DNA of 64,000 nt from Cryptomeria japonica (taxonomy: Eukaryota; Streptophyta; Pinopsida; Cupressales; Cupressaceae). A program made the translations under genes and the position numbers. Under the pieces are notes generated by a model, which did no database searches, was not told where the DNA came from, and saw only the letters and a program-made list of their open reading frames with translations. Within the stretch, counting starts at the first letter, position 1, and the number at the start of each line of letters is the position of its first letter. The DNA lies in assembly GCF_030272615.1 (NCBI RefSeq), contig NW_026729194.1, forward strand, positions 86,378-150,377, in the 5' to 3' direction. Of the stretch, positions 1-11,963 are shown piece after piece.

Positions 1-310
1 TTGAGTTGTTGTATGAGCAGTGACAAAAGGCTTTCAATGATCTAAAGGCTTATCATCAATGTATGTCTAGGAACTATAATCATAGAGTCAAGCCTTGTGT
101 CTTTTAGGTTGGTTATCTTATGCTCAAAGAGAACCCCCAAAATCAACAAGATCAAGAAAAGAAGGGAAAATTTGAGCCCAACTAGTTAGGTCCCTATGTT
201 ATTATGGTTGCTTATGGTTCAGGGGCCTATCAACTATTTACACATGAAGATGAGTTGCCAGATGACCCAATCAATAGTATGCATCATCATAATTTTTATA
301 CTTAAGCCTT
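1..310 (+). pseudogene. Ty3/Gypsy pol C-terminal remnant (post-integrase tail)
   Basis: One reading frame, broken by stop codons near 110 and 185, resembles the tail of a plant Gypsy polyprotein after the integrase core. Recognisable pieces are a YNHRVK stretch near 75, a VGYLMLKENPQ-like segment near 110-140, KGKFEPN before the second stop, then LGPYVI, a YGSGAYQL segment and a DPINSMHHHNFYT ending. In intact elements this tail follows the integrase and helps target integration. Only the tail lies in the window and at least two in-frame stops interrupt it, so it is dead. Assignment to Gypsy is fairly firm; the lineage is not determined. Confidence 0.62.
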
Positions 311-1440
311 TCTACAAACCTAAGGCAAGGGGCAAAATTACCAAAAAACAAAAAAATATAGAAAAATATAAAAAATACAGAAAAAAAATCAAGTACAAAC
401 AAATCATATCATCAGAAAAAGTGCAATAAAAGAAAGTAGTGAAAACTTGGTGACAAGCGCTACTTGTGATAAATCAACCCTTCTATCTATTTGGATTATA
501 GGTTCTCATCCATAACCGTAGTTATTATAAATACCCATAATAAAATCTCTTCAATAGCCATTTTTCTATTTATATACTTGTACCTATTCATAATAATGAT
601 AATCCTACTCATATCTTATCCATAGCCTATCCATTTCCCAATGTGTATATCCTACCAATAAAATCCTACCATGCCTTGTGAGCTAGTGTCTCCATGCACC
701 TATCTTATCCATTCCATAATAAACTCTCATCCACCTATCCACATTTCTTACATCCATAATAAATCAATCATTTGTAGACCAAAGGAAAACCCTTGACGTG
801 GTTACAAAATGGAATCTTGAATGTCACACTTAAGAGGATAAAAATTTAGATTTTGATATATATTATTAGACAACAAGCGTCATAATAGCGAGATTTACAA
901 CAAAATAGTGACATGAATCATTGAACATTGACATGGAACAAAAAAATGACTATTTACATTAGAAACACCAAACATGGATGATCATATTTGTTTAAATAAG
1001 AAAACATATCTATGGCATAGAAGGTTCAATGTTTGTGTTTTTTTTTTCTTTTTTGTTTGTTGATGCAAGGGATACTTAGGTCGTCTTGGTCTCATTATAC
1101 CTCGACGCTTAGATTAACTTGCTAAATCAAAATCCATGTAAGAAACTCAAGTCATACTAGTTTAATTATACCTAGGTGCTTGTATTTTCTTATAATATTT
1201 TTAAAAGCTCAATGGTGGAAAAGTGCTATCATAATATGCTTAAAAAGATGATTATTTAAGCATTTAGATAGAAATTGTATTTCATTATTATCCATTATTG
1301 AAATTTCATTGAACATCATTCATAAGGCTATTCTTTCATCATGTTATATGATCAATGGTTGTTATGTGAATTAATTGATTGAGTATTCTTGGACAAACTA
1401 AAGAAAAATTGCATCATTTTCATCATTTAGATTCATTCAT
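311..1440. other. AT-rich stretch without genes, probably Gypsy 3' non-coding sequence
   Basis: No convincing coding sequence. The first part follows the Gypsy pol tail directly and is A-rich, as the 3' untranslated part of such elements often is. Many short repeats of the type 'ccatcc/ccataat' occur between 480 and 780. I could not place an LTR boundary here. Confidence 0.4.
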
Positions 1441-1638
1441 ATTTATCCATTTTTTTAATTTTTTTTTAAAACCCAGTGGTATCCCCGCAACCCAGCCCAG
1501 CGTCTCCCCTCGCCTTACCTTGGTCTTATGGATGCCAAGTTGGGGTTAAAGGAAAGGCGAGTTGAGCCGAGACTAGTCCATTGGACGTGCGGAGGCCACC
1601 CGCAAGCCCCAAATACCAACATGATAGATTTATCCATT
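1441..1638 (-). mobile_element. SINE-like retroposon insertion flanked by a target-site duplication
   Basis: A GC-rich block (about 1475-1615) sits in AT-rich DNA and carries a T-rich run on the plus strand at 1451-1468, which is an A-tail if read on the minus strand. The copied target 'atttatccatt' lies at 1441-1451 immediately outside the tail and again at 1628-1638 on the other side. Tail plus an 11-bp direct repeat is the signature of LINE-driven retroposition. The minus-strand body includes 'tccaatggactagtc', which I associate with plant Au-type SINEs, but no clear tRNA-like A and B boxes are seen, so the copy is probably 5'-truncated. Family assignment is tentative. Confidence 0.5.
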
Positions 1639-2010
1639 GTTAATATCATCAAATTATCATGTACATAATCATAATTAAAATGTATATATAACATTATAGA
1701 TATATCCATCATGTATCCATTTTATCAGCCATCAAATAATTTTTCATATCCATACATTAATATATCATTTAGATATTCCATATGTATATAGCATCAATAA
1801 GTCACATCGTACATTATTCATCAATAAGAATATCATAACCATTACATTTCTAAAAACATCATCACATACATAAGCATCTGAATAGAACATTAAATAGACA
1901 TCATTTCACATTATAAAACATCATAGGCATGAATAGGAATCATTATAAGCATGTAACTACAGAAATACTAAGAATTCATTATGCATATAGTCAATTAGAG
2001 TACATCATTA
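1639..2010. other. AT-rich 'atcat'-rich stretch, no gene seen
   Basis: Short irregular repeats of 'cat' and 'atcat' type dominate. They produce open frames by low complexity only. Confidence 0.4.
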
Positions 2011-4094
2011 TAGATTAAAATTATCAACATCATATGACATCATGAGTAGGATAATTATTATAGATGAGCATATAGGAAATCAAAACATCATACCATCATA
2101 AATCATCATATTAGTGTCCATAATCATGGTAGAATAAAATGCCATCATCTAGATCATCATAAACATCATCATAAGTATCATCATAGTAATCATCATAAAA
2201 CATATGAATGGAAAAATCAAATAAAAACACATATAGGGTCCAATATCCATCTGCATATCATCATTAAATCATAAAAATATCCAAGTATACAATGATATCA
2301 AAATCAGAAATGTCTAGTCAGATATAGTACATCAAAATCACAATCAAGACTCAAATCAAGTGGCACTACCTCAAGAAGGTGTGGGTTTAGGTTGATCAAC
2401 TCCACTCACCCCTCTTGCTCCAGATGGCCCTCCTCCTAGATCACCTTGAGGAGGTCCCATAATCCCTATGTTAGACTTGTGTGAATATTGTCAGTTTTGT
2501 CATTGATGTCAAACCAATTATTCAGTTTGGTCTGAATGGTGTATGAAAATTGTATGTGCAGATGATGTATGCAGATTTGGTATTATTGGGATATAGTGCA
2601 GGAAAGTGTAGATGATCTGTTGGAGTCACTTTCGAAAGACCTTCATATTTTGATTTATGCTTTTGTGGTCTCAGTATTTGTTATTTGTTTCAGAATTAGC
2701 TATTTCAACATAGATAAAAATTATCAACATCATACGACATCATGAGTAGGATAATTATTATAGATGAGCATATAGGAAATCATAACATCATAAATCATCA
2801 TATTAGTGTCCATAATCATGGTAGAATAAAATGCCATCATCTTGATCATCATAAACATCATCATAAATATCATCATAGGAATCATCATAAAACATATGAT
2901 TGGAAAAATCAAATAAAAACACATGTAGGGTCCAATCTCCATCTGCATATCATCATTAAATCATAAAAATGTCCAAGTATACAATGATATCAAAATCAGA
3001 AATGTCTAGTCAGATATAGTACATCAAAATCACAATCAAGACTCAAATCAAGTGGCACTACCTCAAGAAGGTGTGGGTTTAGGTTGATCAACTCCACTCA
3101 CCCCTCTTGCTCCAGATGGCCCTCCTCCTAGATCACCTTGAGGAGGTCCCATAATCCCTATGTTAGACTTGTGTGAATATTGTCAGTTTTGTCATTGATG
3201 TCAAACCAATTATTCAGTTTGGTCTGAATGGTGTATGAAAATTGTATGTGCAGATGATGTATGCAGATTTGGTATTATTGGGATATAGTGCAGGAAAGTG
3301 TAGATGATCTGTTGGAGTCACTTTCGAAAGACCTTCATATTTTGATTTATGCTTTTGTGGTCTCAGTATTTGTTATTTGTTTCAGAATTAGCTATTTCAA
3401 CATAGATAAAAATTATCAACATCATACGACATCATGAGTAGGATAATTATTATAGATGAGCATATAGGAAATCATAACATCATAAATCATCATATTAGTG
3501 TCCATAATCATGGTAGAATAAAATTCCATCATCTTGATCATCATAAACATCATCATAAATATCATCATAGGAATCATCATAAAACATATGATTGGAAAAA
3601 TCAAATAAAAACACATGTAGGGTCCAATCTCCATCTGCATATCATCATTAAATCATAAAAATGTCCAAGTATACAATGATATCAAAATCATAAATGTCTA
3701 GTCAAATATAGTACATCAGAATCACAATCAAGTCTCAAATCAAGTGACACTACCTCAAGAAGGTGCGGGTTTAGGTTGATCAACTCCACTCGCCCCTCCT
3801 GCTCTAGATGGCCCTCTAGCTAGATCACCTTGAGGAGGTCTCATAATCCCTATGTTAGACTTGTGTGAATATTGTCAGTTTTGTCATTGATGTCAAACTA
3901 GTTATTTAGTTTGGTCCGAATGGTGTATGAAAATGGTATGTGGAGATGATGTATGCAGTTTTGGTATTATTGGGATATAGTGCAGGAAAGTGTAGATGAT
4001 CTATTGGAGTCACTTTCAAAAGACCTTCATCTTTTGATTTATGCTTATTGTGGTCTTAATATCTGTTATTTGTTTTGGTATTAGCTATTTCAGT
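2011..4094 (+). repeat. Three tandem copies of a ~692-bp unit
   Basis: Unit 1 is 2011-2710 (700 bp, with an extra 8 bp near 2088), unit 2 is 2711-3402 and unit 3 is 3403-4094 (692 bp each). Units 1 and 2 are nearly identical; unit 3 differs more. Each unit has a 'cat'-rich first half, a short segment ending 'aggaggtcccataatccc' or its variant, then the first ~230 bp of a Copia-type LTR starting TGTTAGACTTG at 2469, 3161 and 3853. Only after unit 3 does the LTR continue. This fits unequal crossing-over that repeatedly copied element-flank plus the LTR start. Confidence 0.85.
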
Positions 4095-5050
4095 TATTAC
4101 AATTGTATCTTTCATGTTTTGTGGTTAGGTATCTATGGTATGTGTAGTACTTGTGTTTTTTTATTTTGGAGTTGCTAGGCCTAGATCTTTGTGGTTTTGG
4201 GTCAATATTTATTGGTCTGATTGACCCCTCTTTTATTCTGGTAATTAAGGTATATTCATTGGTTAATGAATTGTGTAAAGCAAGCATTTAGATATCTTGC
4301 ATAGGCTAACTCAATTATCATATTTTTGGTTAAGGCTTTATTGGATAACGTGTTGATCTGAGCAGCATATTACTTGTTCTTGGTGGACATATTATCCTGA
4401 CATGTAAGGTTTTTTCTACATATATAGAACTGTATGAATGCATGGATGAGTAATAAGATATGAGTGGTAAGTAGTATATGAAGTGCGAGTTATAGACAAC
4501 CAAGTCGTTGGAGTAGAATCAGAGTGCATAACAGTGTTGTAGTAATCCTTCACCAGATCTGCTATAGGTGTTTGTGGATAGTAGTCGAAAGATATTTTAC
4601 AAGATCTTCTATAGTTTTTTCGTTTTGCGATCTAAGCTTAACAGGGAACTTATTTCATGCAATTGGAGATGCAACTTTCTTTAGTTCATTTATTATTTTT
4701 GCAATGAGCATTCTGATAGTAAGTCGGCTTTGTAATCTTGCAGTGAGCATTTTGATAGTGAGCCAACCGACAATGAGCCACCCATTTTATAAACACCATA
4801 TAACTAGTTATATTATCCTGAGAGTTAACACTCTGTGATTTTTCCCATTTGGATTTTCCACATATAAAATATAGTGTTCCATTTGTGGTTGTGTTTTCAT
4901 ATTTATTCTACATTTGTTGTGTTATGTTTTATTTGCTTAATTGGTGGTATTTGGTACATTTTAAAAAGGTCTTAATTTTTGGAGAAATTTTTTAATTGGT
5001 GAGAATACTGATCCCCGTCCCACTCTGTCTCAATATTTTGGTCCTTTCAA
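3853..5050 (+). mobile_element. Copia-type LTR (5' LTR of a decayed element)
   Basis: It starts TGTTAGACTTG and contains 'gtcattgatgtcaaac', a phrase common to the Copia LTRs elsewhere in this window. It ends just upstream of a degenerate initiator-Met primer site at 5062. The 3' boundary is uncertain by about 20 bp; a CA at 5048-5049 is the best candidate. The first ~230 bp is also present twice upstream within the tandem repeat. No matching 3' LTR was found in the window. Confidence 0.55.
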
Positions 5051-5061
5051 CTAATCCAATA

Positions 5062-5073
5062 ATTGGTATAAGA
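5062..5073 (+). other. Degenerate primer-binding site (initiator-Met type)
   Basis: 'attggtataagatcc' resembles the plant initiator-Met primer site TGGTATCAGAGC, with substitutions in its second half. It lies between the LTR end and the gag remnant, which is the expected order. Confidence 0.45.
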
Positions 5074-5129
5074 TCCTTGGTCCCTTTCTTGAAGGCTTAA
5101 ACTCTTGAGGGAGATCCTTGTTAGTTAAA

Positions 5130-6049
5130 TCATGGCACCTATGTGTATGACAAGAAAATTTTAGTTTGATGAAGACTTGTAGATAGCTCTTGAAGATCCT
5201 CAAATTGTTCAATCATAGAATGAGGAGTTGAAAGCAAATGTGAAAGTAGTAAATGAATGTGTGTGCGGAAGATAACAAAGAAAAACCAAAAATTCAAGCT
5301 AAGGCATATGAAAGTTAACAATCAGTTGAAGTAGGCGAATGAGAGTGTTCAAGATCGAATGCAAAATATTGAGGAGAAAAATAAGATAGAGAAAACCATG
5401 GAAGAATAAATCAAGCTAAAGACTAAAGAATGTGAGAAGCTAGAGGAAGAAGTGAAGAAGCTAAAGTCGGAGAATAAGGTTCTTGATAGTAGTAAGCTTT
5501 TGGAAGAATTAAAAAAAATCCAAAAAGCTCATTTGGATAGGACTGGACTTGGATTTCAATCTGGGGAATGTTCAAATTAGGTTGACAAAGACAAAGGTAA
5601 AGAGGTTAAGACAAAAGTAGAGAAGAAATCAAAAGATGTAAGCAAGATCCAAAACCAGAGTACTAATGGAAAAAAGTCATGGGTTCGTCAATCGAATGCA
5701 CAAAGGTACCCATCATTTAACAACTATTATTTTTAATGCAATAAATTTGTTCGTAAGGCTACAAGCTATAGAAGTATTCAGTGTTATAACTGCAAGAGGT
5801 TTGGTCATAAAGAAAATCACTATAAAAATCATAATCCAGCTAGAGAAAACTAATTTCATGGATATTGTCATATATGAAATGGTTACGGTCAAAAAGATAA
5901 TCAGTGCAGATCAAGAACTGTTCTGGAAAAATTCCTTAAATAAGAACATTAGTTGTTACAAGTGCAAGCAATGTAGACACTATGCTAATAAGGGAAAAAA
6001 TGGAAATATGGAGAGATTTGCTAAGAAAAATATAATGAAGGATATTTAA
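5130..6049 (+). pseudogene. Copia-like gag remnant with coiled coil and zinc knuckles
   Basis: The sequence shows a Lys/Glu-rich region likely to form a coiled coil (about 5340-5520, e.g. KTKECEKLEEEVKKLKSENK), then a HLDRTGLGFQSGECSN segment typical of gag proteins with CCHC knuckles. Cysteine motifs follow: CYNCKRFGHKENHY (about 5782-5823), then a decayed GYGQKDNQC stretch and CYKCKQCRHYANKGK (about 5953-5997). In intact elements this protein coats the RNA in virus-like particles. Stops and frame changes occur throughout, including one shortly after 5400 and one near 5577, so no protein is likely. No protease or polymerase follows; the element ends here in other repeat DNA. Confidence 0.6.
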
Positions 6050-6331
6050 TCAAAGAAAAAGGAATTTTTGTTTTGAAGAAAGAATGAAGTGGGTAATGAA
6101 AGCAAGTATAGTGTATCAGAATCTAGTGCAAGCACCTCTTCCTTTGGTGTCTAAGCACATTGCTTCAGCTCAAAGGGAAAATTTGAAAGAAAAATTTGGG
6201 AAAATATCCCAAATTTGCTAAACCATGAGACTACCATATTTTATAATCTCTTTTGGAATAGAACATTCTAAATTGGGTGTCTCATTCCCAAATAGGCATG
6301 TGTCCTTAGGGACACATTTCATTTACTTACA

Positions 6332-7019
6332 TGACACATTCCCTTCTTAGGGACACTTATCTTCCTCTCATCCCTCTCCAGCTCTCCCTTTAGCCTATTT
6401 ACATCTCCCATTTTCCTTCCTTATTCTTCCACTTTTCATTTTCATACCTCCATAATGCATAATTGTTCATCCATTTCCATTTTCATAACCTCATATTGCA
6501 AAAATATTTTCTCATCTTTTACTCATCCACATGCATTTAGCATAGCATTTTAAATCACATCTTTCTTAGTTTCCATCTTGCATTCACTACCATGGAGCAA
6601 AATCGGGTATCTACCATTCAACGGGAACACATCAAATCAAGGGACAATCAAATCAAAGGATAAATCTAGAGTTCTCATTTTAATTTCTATTAGGTTGTTT
6701 ATCTAATTTTCCCTCTTAATCGTCCTAGTCTTGAGTGTTTGAATGGATTTTGTGTAGTTAGATTGTTAAATAGCTTTAATTTCATTTGCACATTTTCACT
6801 CAGACAATTTTATTTTAATAATAAAAAATATTTTTTCTTATCAAATAAGTTTTAAAAGATATTTATTTAATTTTAAATTTTCCTACATTTCGTTGTGAGA
6901 TCGTTTATTTCTTTATTGGTAGATATTCTAGGAATTCATGGCAGTGGAGTGCAGTGTGTGGCATTTACAATGCAGACCTACAATGCAAGATCTAGAAAGT
7001 TGTGAGATAAAGGTACATC
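6332..7019 (+). repeat. Dispersed repeat B, first copy (LTR-like)
   Basis: Aligns by eye over nearly its whole length with 26555-27229, from 'gacac..cccttct' through 'gtggagtgcag' to 'gagataaaggtac'. It is non-coding and has the look of a Gypsy LTR, but neither copy shows a complete TG...CA pair or a target duplication. The 280 bases just upstream (6050-6331) have no gene and contain two 'ggacac' phrases that may belong to the same LTR. Confidence 0.65.
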
Positions 7020-7985
7020 ACTACAAAATAAGTTTGGATAATATATCTTTATAAGATTGGACATATCAGATAGAAATAAATTAAGTATATTTTTGAAAAA
7101 AAAAAGCAATTTTCTACTGTTTGTGTGCAATGTGAACCAATAAAAACAAAGAAAAATGATTTTTATAATTATTTAATTTAAAAAATTGATTAAGAATATA
7201 GAATAATTTTAAAATTTTGTAATTCTATATGATGATTGGATAAATAAGTGGAAACAATTCAATGCAAAACCCTTCATAATAAGACACACCTAGATTTACA
7301 TTGAGTGATCCTAAAGTATTTAAAAAATCTTTCGTTTGCTAGGTAGTCTATCCCACACTTCCATATAATGTGTAAGCTTAAATATAATACTTAAGATTTT
7401 AAGTACTTATCAGTATAATAAACCAGGAAAAAGCATTATGGCATTAATAAGGGTAAATCCCATTTTTAACATAGGTGTCTTTAATAAAGTTGAACCTAAG
7501 GTTGTTCAAATATCATAGTAAAAGATATTAAGGAACTTGCGTACCTTTCAAATTGAATGAGGAATTAAAGGAGGTAAAATGAATGGTGGAAAAATAGGCA
7601 CTAAGACAAGTTGACCCCTTTAAAAAAAACGCTCCTCGACTCTTCTCCTTCTAAGGGAACACTTTGATATTAATTATTTTTGAAAGAAATCAATCCTCGT
7701 ATCTAGATAGAGAATTATCATACAATATAGAAATTTCTATTATATTATTGGTAATTTTATTCCACAACATTTAAGACAATTAAATTTATAATTAAGATTT
7801 ATTCTGGAGAAATTTATTTTTATGTTTATATAGATCAGCACCACACAATATAAAAATTTGTAATATTATTTTTCAAAACTATAGGGTGTACACCATCTAC
7901 TATAAAAATTAAGGAAGGGCAAACATTTATTTATAAATAATATTTTAGATTGTTAAGTTCAAAGACATAATTGATTACACAATTT
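7020..7985. other. AT-rich stretch, nothing recognised
   Basis: No coding frame, no RNA gene and no repeat shared with the rest of the window were seen. Minus-strand Gypsy homology begins at about 7986. Confidence 0.4.
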
Positions 7986-9458
7986 TACCTAGAGATTCAT
8001 TATTATACCTCCCTCTCTTTTTCCTTTAAAGAAATCAATGTGAACTTATGCCCATCATTTTGAATAGTAAGTAGCATTCTTCTACAGTCATGAATAGCTC
8101 CTCTATCATAATGCCAAGGCTTTCCCAACAAGACATGACAGACACTCATAGATACAATATCACATAGAAATTCATCTCTAAAAGCCCTAATGTTGAAACT
8201 TACCAAACACTTTTCCTTTACCTCTATCTTTTGATCATCTTGTAGCCAACTCACCTCATAAGGAAAAGGATTCTTAAGCCTCTTCAATCCAAGCTTCACA
8301 ACCATCTTCTCATATACTAAATTATCAATACTCCCACTATTTACAATGACCTTGCATCACTTACCACCTAATTTGCATACAGTCCAGAAAATACTCTTCC
8401 TCTGAGTAGATCCGGTATCCTTTCTTCTGAACATAATGGATTCTCCTTGCTCTAGTGCAAAGTCAAATCTGGTACCATCTGGTTCCTCACTTGCCACACA
8501 ACTTCTTGACATTCCTTGCTTACATTTATAGAATCTATGTCTGGTTTCTCCACACTTGAAACATTTGCCAGGAAATTATCTACCGGTACTGCTGATACCT
8601 TTCCTTGGTGTCTTTTATTCCAGTTCTTTGCTCCACTTAGGTTTTGACTCCTCTTCTTCAACGGGTTTCTTCATACTGTTAAGCTTCTTCAACTATGGAA
8701 ACCTTCAACATACTCATCTCATCTCAATGTTAAAAGCAAGTTCATTGATGTACCTCACCACCTTTTCTCTATCGATCTCTCTATGTCCAGATCTCATCAC
8801 AACCTTGTATAATTCCTCAGTATATTCCTTCACAATCATGTTTCTCTGTTTTGGGTTCTACAACTTCTTGAACAATTCCAATTCATAGTCTCCCGGTATG
8901 AACTTGGTCTTCAATCTTGCAACCATCTATCTCCACCGGGTGATCTTTAAATCATCATTCTCCACTCAAGGTATTCCTCCAACTCTCAGATCCAATCGAT
9001 CAGATCCTCCGAGTTCAGCATTGTGAAAAATTTGGAAACCTCAACTTTATGAACTTTATGAACTTTACTTGCTTGTGCCACTGCTCTTAGGAATATTTCC
9101 TCTCTTTCATCTTCTAGTACTTTAGCTTCCTCAATCTCTTTGCTGACTTCGTCATATTCATCCTCAGAATCAGGGTTTCTCTCCAAACCATCCCAGGTAT
9201 TTGAAATCTTATTCCTTAATTCAATCTTGAAGTCTTCCCTCATTTTCTCCACCCTTTGGGGGCTTGTCCTCCTTGGTGGCATCTCTTCTTCCACTCCGTT
9301 GAACTGCCTCAAACCAACAATCTGACTATTGGTTTCAATTGCCTGCCCTCAGTGACCTATTGAACACACACACAACCTGCCTCCAATCGGTGATCTATCC
9401 ACCTCAAGGAATCTGTCAATGTTTACAAATAATTCTTCCACTAGCCAGTCCATAACTA
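7986..9458 (-). pseudogene. Element E1: Gypsy gag and protease remnant
   Basis: Read right to left, this is a Ty3/Gypsy gag-protease region. The gag N-terminus (about 9285-8986) has a PPRRTSPQRVEK start and a VEVSKFF..LNSEDLIDWI helix. The central gag around LKGHATLWW, present in E2, is deleted here. A decayed CCHC region lies near 8550. The retropepsin part (8370-8003) includes VIVNSGSIDN and SMSVCHVLLGKPWHYD. The catalytic motif is NSG, not DSG (codon at 8339-8341), and a stop precedes it near 8362. Homology stops abruptly at about 7986, so reverse transcriptase, integrase and the 3' LTR are missing. Not functional. Confidence 0.7.
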
Positions 9459-9470
9459 GCTCTAATACCA
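9459..9470 (-). other. Primer-binding site of E1 (initiator-Met type)
   Basis: On the minus strand it reads TGGTATTAGAGC, one base from the canonical TGGTATCAGAGC, two bases inside the LTR. It fixes element orientation as minus. Confidence 0.7.
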
Positions 9471-9472
9471 CT

Positions 9473-10275
9473 TGGTGTAGCCATAACTAGGAAAAACCCT
9501 CAAAAGAGTCAACCAACTTATGTAGCAAGAGAGACACAACAAACACAACAAGAAAATATAATAATTTCACATAAATAGATCATTTAAAGCCTTAGAGCTT
9601 CTGGCCATCATCCGTGTATCATCATATTATCATCAAAGAACATTTGGTAATTAACCAGTTACATGCAGGCTTCAAGCTAGATACAATCCAATCGGGACTC
9701 TAAGAATCAACCAGATCACAACGTGCAAATATCAATCCTTATTCTAAGTTTTACTTTCTCTTCCCCCTAGAAATGGTACATAACATCATATTTATACTCA
9801 CTGGAACATGAAACATTCACCAATACAAGAAAATGAAACATGTAATTAGGTCAACCCTAAGAATTAGGTAAATCTTTCTAGAAAATAACAACCAAGTGAT
9901 GTGGTTCAGTAGGAAGGTCGGCCACACACCAAAGAGCATCGAACAAGGCCCAAGATTGTTCCACATGCCAAAAATCATGTCGGTAATGAAGAAAAACCAA
10001 CGGGTAAGAACAAAAACTATCTCAGAACCCAGAAACACTCAATCAGAAGCCATATATATCTGGAAAAGAACCCAAATAAACTGAAAATATTGAATCAAGC
10101 ACATGAAACCATCTAGAAAATAAAAAATAAGATCTGCCATGAAGTACAAGCAACTCTCGGTAGCAACCAGTAAGAACACAAAAAACTGCACAAAGAACTA
10201 AATAAGAACAAAATTGAAAGGAAATATTTTTGGTTGATGCCAGATTGCTCATCGACCAAGGATGCTCCTGCATCA
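9473..10275 (-). mobile_element. 5' LTR of element E1
   Basis: 803 bp with TG...CA ends. On the plus strand it runs from TGGTGTAGCC to CTGCATCA. It is followed directly by CTTTA (10276-10280), the same pentamer that flanks E2 and E3, showing it occupies the same position in family F sequence. It is closely similar to the LTRs at 23077-23880, 24045-24834 and 35762-36553. Confidence 0.8.
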
Positions 10276-11963
10276 CTTTAACTTTAGGTTCTAAATCATG
10301 TCTCTCTTTTTTCCTTTTATTTCCTTTTAGAGGTCTTCTTCTCAATTTTTATAGTCTTAATAAGGGTTCCAGGCAAACTCAATATTACCAATGGTAGGAT
10401 AAATGCAAATCTTATCCTTGTTTAACCAAATGCCTCAAAAACTCTCTGCAAAACAACATCCTCAAATAGTTTATCCATTCTTTTATCATGTCCTTTCTGA
10501 ATTTTCTCTTCCCCTATCCTTTCTTCAATTTCTTCCACTATACCAAAACTAAACTTCCTCTTCATAAATGTCATAACGAAGCTCAAAATCCATATTATTT
10601 TGGGTTCTACTGCTAGAATATAAAAGTTGTCCCTACTTACTAGAAACGTGACTGCGTCTTTGTATTTCCAAACCACAAATGGAGGAAATCTTTGTACCTT
10701 TTGCATTGTGTCATATTTTTTTAACATGCTAGAGAATATGCTATTGTATGCCTTGTTATCTATTTTGAACTCTATAATGTTTTCTTTGATTTGTAATTCA
10801 ATAGGAGATGAACTTCCCTAAACACAATTATCTTTTTCCTAAAGTTCATTCATAAACATGAAATTTAAAAAAATAATCAAGGAGCCATATTTGAATTCAT
10901 ATTTACTCACCTTGGTCCTTTTAAGATTAACTAGTAGCTACTACCTCATCATCTCACTCAAGTAAAAATTCTCTTCAACAACTACAATTTGATGTTCAAT
11001 ATGAATTTCAATTGTGTTCCTTTAATACATACTTACTCACCTTAGTCCATTTAAGATTATCTAGTATAAACAAGGACATGGATACCCGATGGAGATAGGA
11101 AACCACCCGACCATGTGGAACCTGAAGTCCCACCCCCCATGCTAGGAGATAGACATATGGCCCTCAAAAAAATAGGGAGCCAAAGGAGGGAAACTACCTA
11201 TACCCATGGGTTAACATACAAGGGAACTCAAGGATACAATTTACACAAGGGCCATTTTAGGGACTTACTAGCAAACTCACAAGGGTAGAACACTATACTT
11301 GCCTAATGGTTCTATACAAGTGACATAGGTGTAAGACATCAAAATGCATCAAAATATGATTCATAATAGTCCATATATACCCATGAATAGTAACAACATC
11401 ACATATATAAGTAATCCAATCCAAGTCCATTTTTAGGTACACATTCCATCTTGAATCCATCCAAAAAACAACTCAAAGCATCAAGAGGTCATAAAATACC
11501 TCACAAGACATCAATAACATTTATCACATAAATAAAATAGGTCCATATACATTCTTTAAACAACATCATAAACTAAAAATTCAAGTAATCACCTCCTAAC
11601 CTCATAAAACTCATCACAATTTTATGAAACTGGAGGGAAACAATAATAAAACCATATAGGACCAAATTATACTCGAAAAACCCTCCGTAAACAATAATTA
11701 TAGATGCAAAAGGGAAACGATCTCATTTAATGAGTTTTCCAAACATATCTCCAAAACCAACCGTTAAAAATATCAAAATGGAGGAAGGCAAAAGGAACAT
11801 CCATAAGCCAATCAAAGAAAAACAATGTCATCATTTAAAAAAAAAATGAATACACAAAAAATGACATGAAAATACCTCAAAAATATTCCATTCCAATATC
11901 ATTTGAATGAAAGGATAAAAAGTTCAAAAAAAACCCATCTCAAATGAGGAGAAATGAAGGAAA
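10276..11963 (-). mobile_element. Family F, copy F1 (right half only)
   Basis: Collinear with 24835-26554, 36554-38272 and 54562-56280. It contains the start of the F open reading frame (10422-10830, minus) and then ~1.1 kb of non-coding sequence with a conserved phrase around 11080-11160 ('gatggagataggaaaccacc'). The left half of F is absent because E1 is truncated. It ends in 'gacacttgcccttcc' (11964-11978), a fragment of repeat B, the same junction as in F2. Confidence 0.75.
10422..10830 (-). pseudogene. Family F ORF, N-terminal portion, unrecognised protein
   Basis: The best-kept frame, 10727 down to 10422, encodes 101 residues starting LKKYDTMQKVQRF and containing FVVWKYKDAVTFLVSRDNFY and KGHDKRMDKLFEDVVLQRV. 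Upstream codons reach back to an ATG near 10850 but contain stops. The same protein is seen in three other copies (near 25250, 36830, 54850), so the frame was once under selection. It is rich in Lys, Glu and hydrophobic residues, with no zinc knuckle, no DSG and no reverse-transcriptase motif. I do not recognise it. The frame would run on into the left half of F, but here E1 interrupts it. Confidence 0.5.

Noticed and set aside
2730-3658. Paired open frames on both strands coding for His-rich (HHxDHHKHHH) or Met/Ile-rich peptides
   Set aside because: They arise from 'cat/atc' low-complexity sequence inside the tandem repeat, are present on both strands, and are repeated only because the DNA is repeated.
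2011-4094. CRISPR-like array of direct repeats
   Set aside because: Units are ~692 bp and contiguous with no spacers; eukaryotic context.
9459-9470. tRNA-like sequence
   Set aside because: It is the retrotransposon primer-binding site, complementary to a tRNA 3' end, not a tRNA gene. The same applies at 23063, 35748, 47729 and 61494.
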